This document shows, one piece after another, positions 52,298-52,941 of a DNA stretch of 52,941 nt. Numbering within the stretch: position 1 is the stretch's first letter; the number at the start of each line of letters is the position of its first letter. Origin of the DNA: Pseudoneurospora amorphoporcata (lineage: Eukaryota; Ascomycota; Sordariomycetes; Sordariales; Sordariaceae); assembly GCA_033297205.1 (NCBI GenBank), contig MU859285.1:1-52941 (forward strand). The letters are read 5' to 3'. The notes under the pieces were generated by a model, which did not search any database, was not told the origin of the DNA, and worked only from the letters and a program-made list of their open reading frames with translations. A program made the position numbers and the translations under genes.

Positions 52298-52941
52298 TTG
52301 TTGTGAACCTTTTGGCTTCACCGAACGTCTTCTGATAGTCTTCACCTTCAGCTATCCCATTTAGGCAGATCAGACTGCCGTTCGTCACATTTTCGTAGTT
52401 GACGGTCCTAGTATAATCGTCCAAGACGGCGTAGCAGACCGGCTGCTCCATAATGTACTCGAAGATAGCCTTGGATCCCGGGTTATTCGCGCTTTGTTCT
52501 CTAGCCTCTTCGGCAATCGAGACTTCGGGAAGGAGGCCGAATTCGTAATACAGTTCGTTGTATCCTGCTACGGCGCACGCGCGGCCTACGAAATATACTA
52601 TATCAGGATACTCCTTTACCAGGCGCCGGAGCGTCTTTTCGCTGGGCGTATCGGGGTGCTAGAAATAGTAGGGCTTGGCGCCGTCCGTCTTTATTCTAAG
52701 GATTTAGTTGCTTATAGTGAGCTAGGCGTTGCGTACCCGCGCAAAGTAGCTTTCGGGCTGCTTCTTGTAGAGCTTTACAACTTCTATAGACTTAGCAAAC
52801 GCTTCGTAGTATCGTATACCGCGGATAGCGCAGCGGTAGAAATCGTTTTTTGTGACGAACGGCAGTCTGATCTGCCTAAGTGGGATAGCTGAAGGTAAAG
52901 ACTATCAGTGCTGTTCGGTGAAGCCAAAAGGTTCACAACAA
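52298..52941 (-). pseudogene. N-terminal part of the decayed gene, bounded by a 90-bp inverted repeat
   Basis: The minus strand between the arms reads NDFYRCAIRGIRYYEAFAKS, VVKLYKKQPESYFARVRNA, stop, then KPYYF, stop, HPDTPSEKTLRRLVKEYPDI, VYFVGRACAVAGYNELYYEF and AIFEYIMEQPVCYAVLDDYT, with Gln/Trp-to-stop changes as in the C-terminal part. The left arm is also in frame (GSLICLNGIAEGEDYQ, FGEAKRFTTS). Left arm 52298-52389 and right arm 52852-52941 are nearly exact reverse complements. The right arm runs to the last base of the window, so more of the structure may lie outside. Confidence 0.65.

Noticed and set aside
52494..52892. 132-codon plus-strand frame
   Set aside because: The minus strand carries the decayed but recognisable protein text; the plus frame is its shadow and spans the inverted-repeat arm.

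Overview
The window looks like a piece of the nuclear genome of a filamentous ascomycete, most likely a Sordariomycete near the Sordariales (this placement is inference). The grounds are short introns with GTAAGT/GTATGT donors, CTAAC/CTGAC branch sites and YAG acceptors, HET-domain genes, Clr5 and Zn2Cys6 regulators, fungal Mediator subunit 18, a Tad-type LINE end, and old repeats carrying CAG-to-TAG, TGG-to-TAG and CGA-to-TGA changes of the kind left by repeat-induced point mutation (RIP). No tRNA, rRNA or CRISPR could be supported.

Layout. 1-1.3 kb: C-terminus of a Tad-like LINE, AT-rich decayed DNA, a dispersed repeat and a tiny truncated retroposon. 1.5-4.2 kb: Clr5/TPR protein gene (minus). 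7.0-7.9 kb: small membrane protein (minus). 11.6-12.0 kb: inverted-repeat element. 12.2-15.4 kb: a doubtful small gene, then an intact HET gene. 16.2-16.6 kb: a 76-aa three-exon gene for a hypervirulence-associated TUDOR-like protein (minus). 18.3-20.5 kb: secreted PhoD-type alkaline phosphatase with six exons. 20.6-26 kb: a small hypothetical protein, a three-domain kinase/HAD/UPRTase-like protein and a DUF7730-like protein. 26.3-31.8 kb: a run of coiled-coil and low-complexity protein genes, with a MITE between two divergent members and a solo LTR inside one of them. 33.5-34.8 kb: HET pseudogene. 35.8-36.8 kb: secreted cysteine-containing protein. 37.2-37.8 kb: coiled-coil ORF with one in-frame stop. 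38.4-39.8 kb: guanine deaminase (minus). 40.3-40.7 kb: small PAN-like protein (minus). 41.3-41.6 kb: second inverted-repeat element. 42.2-43.2 kb: Mediator subunit 18. 44.6-46.6 kb: Zn2Cys6 transcription factor. 47.2-47.5 kb: orphan exon. 48.5-49.2 kb: diverged duplication carrying a SINE-like element. 49.5-50.0 kb: C-terminal part of a MOSC-domain protein. 50.3-52.9 kb: a RIP-decayed gene broken by a solo LTR and a 439-bp element, ending in a 90-bp inverted repeat.

The housekeeping and metabolic genes (PhoD, guanine deaminase, UPRTase-like protein, Med18) sit as single genes, not as a pathway cluster. The accessory parts (HET genes, coiled-coil genes, mobile elements) hold most of the unusual structure. 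Several mobile elements can be delimited to the base by their target-site duplications: an LTR with TCAGG, an LTR with ACGTA, a SINE-like element with a perfect 16-bp duplication, and a MITE with an 8-bp duplication. In one case, deleting the LTR and one duplication in silico gives a continuous 192-codon ORF.
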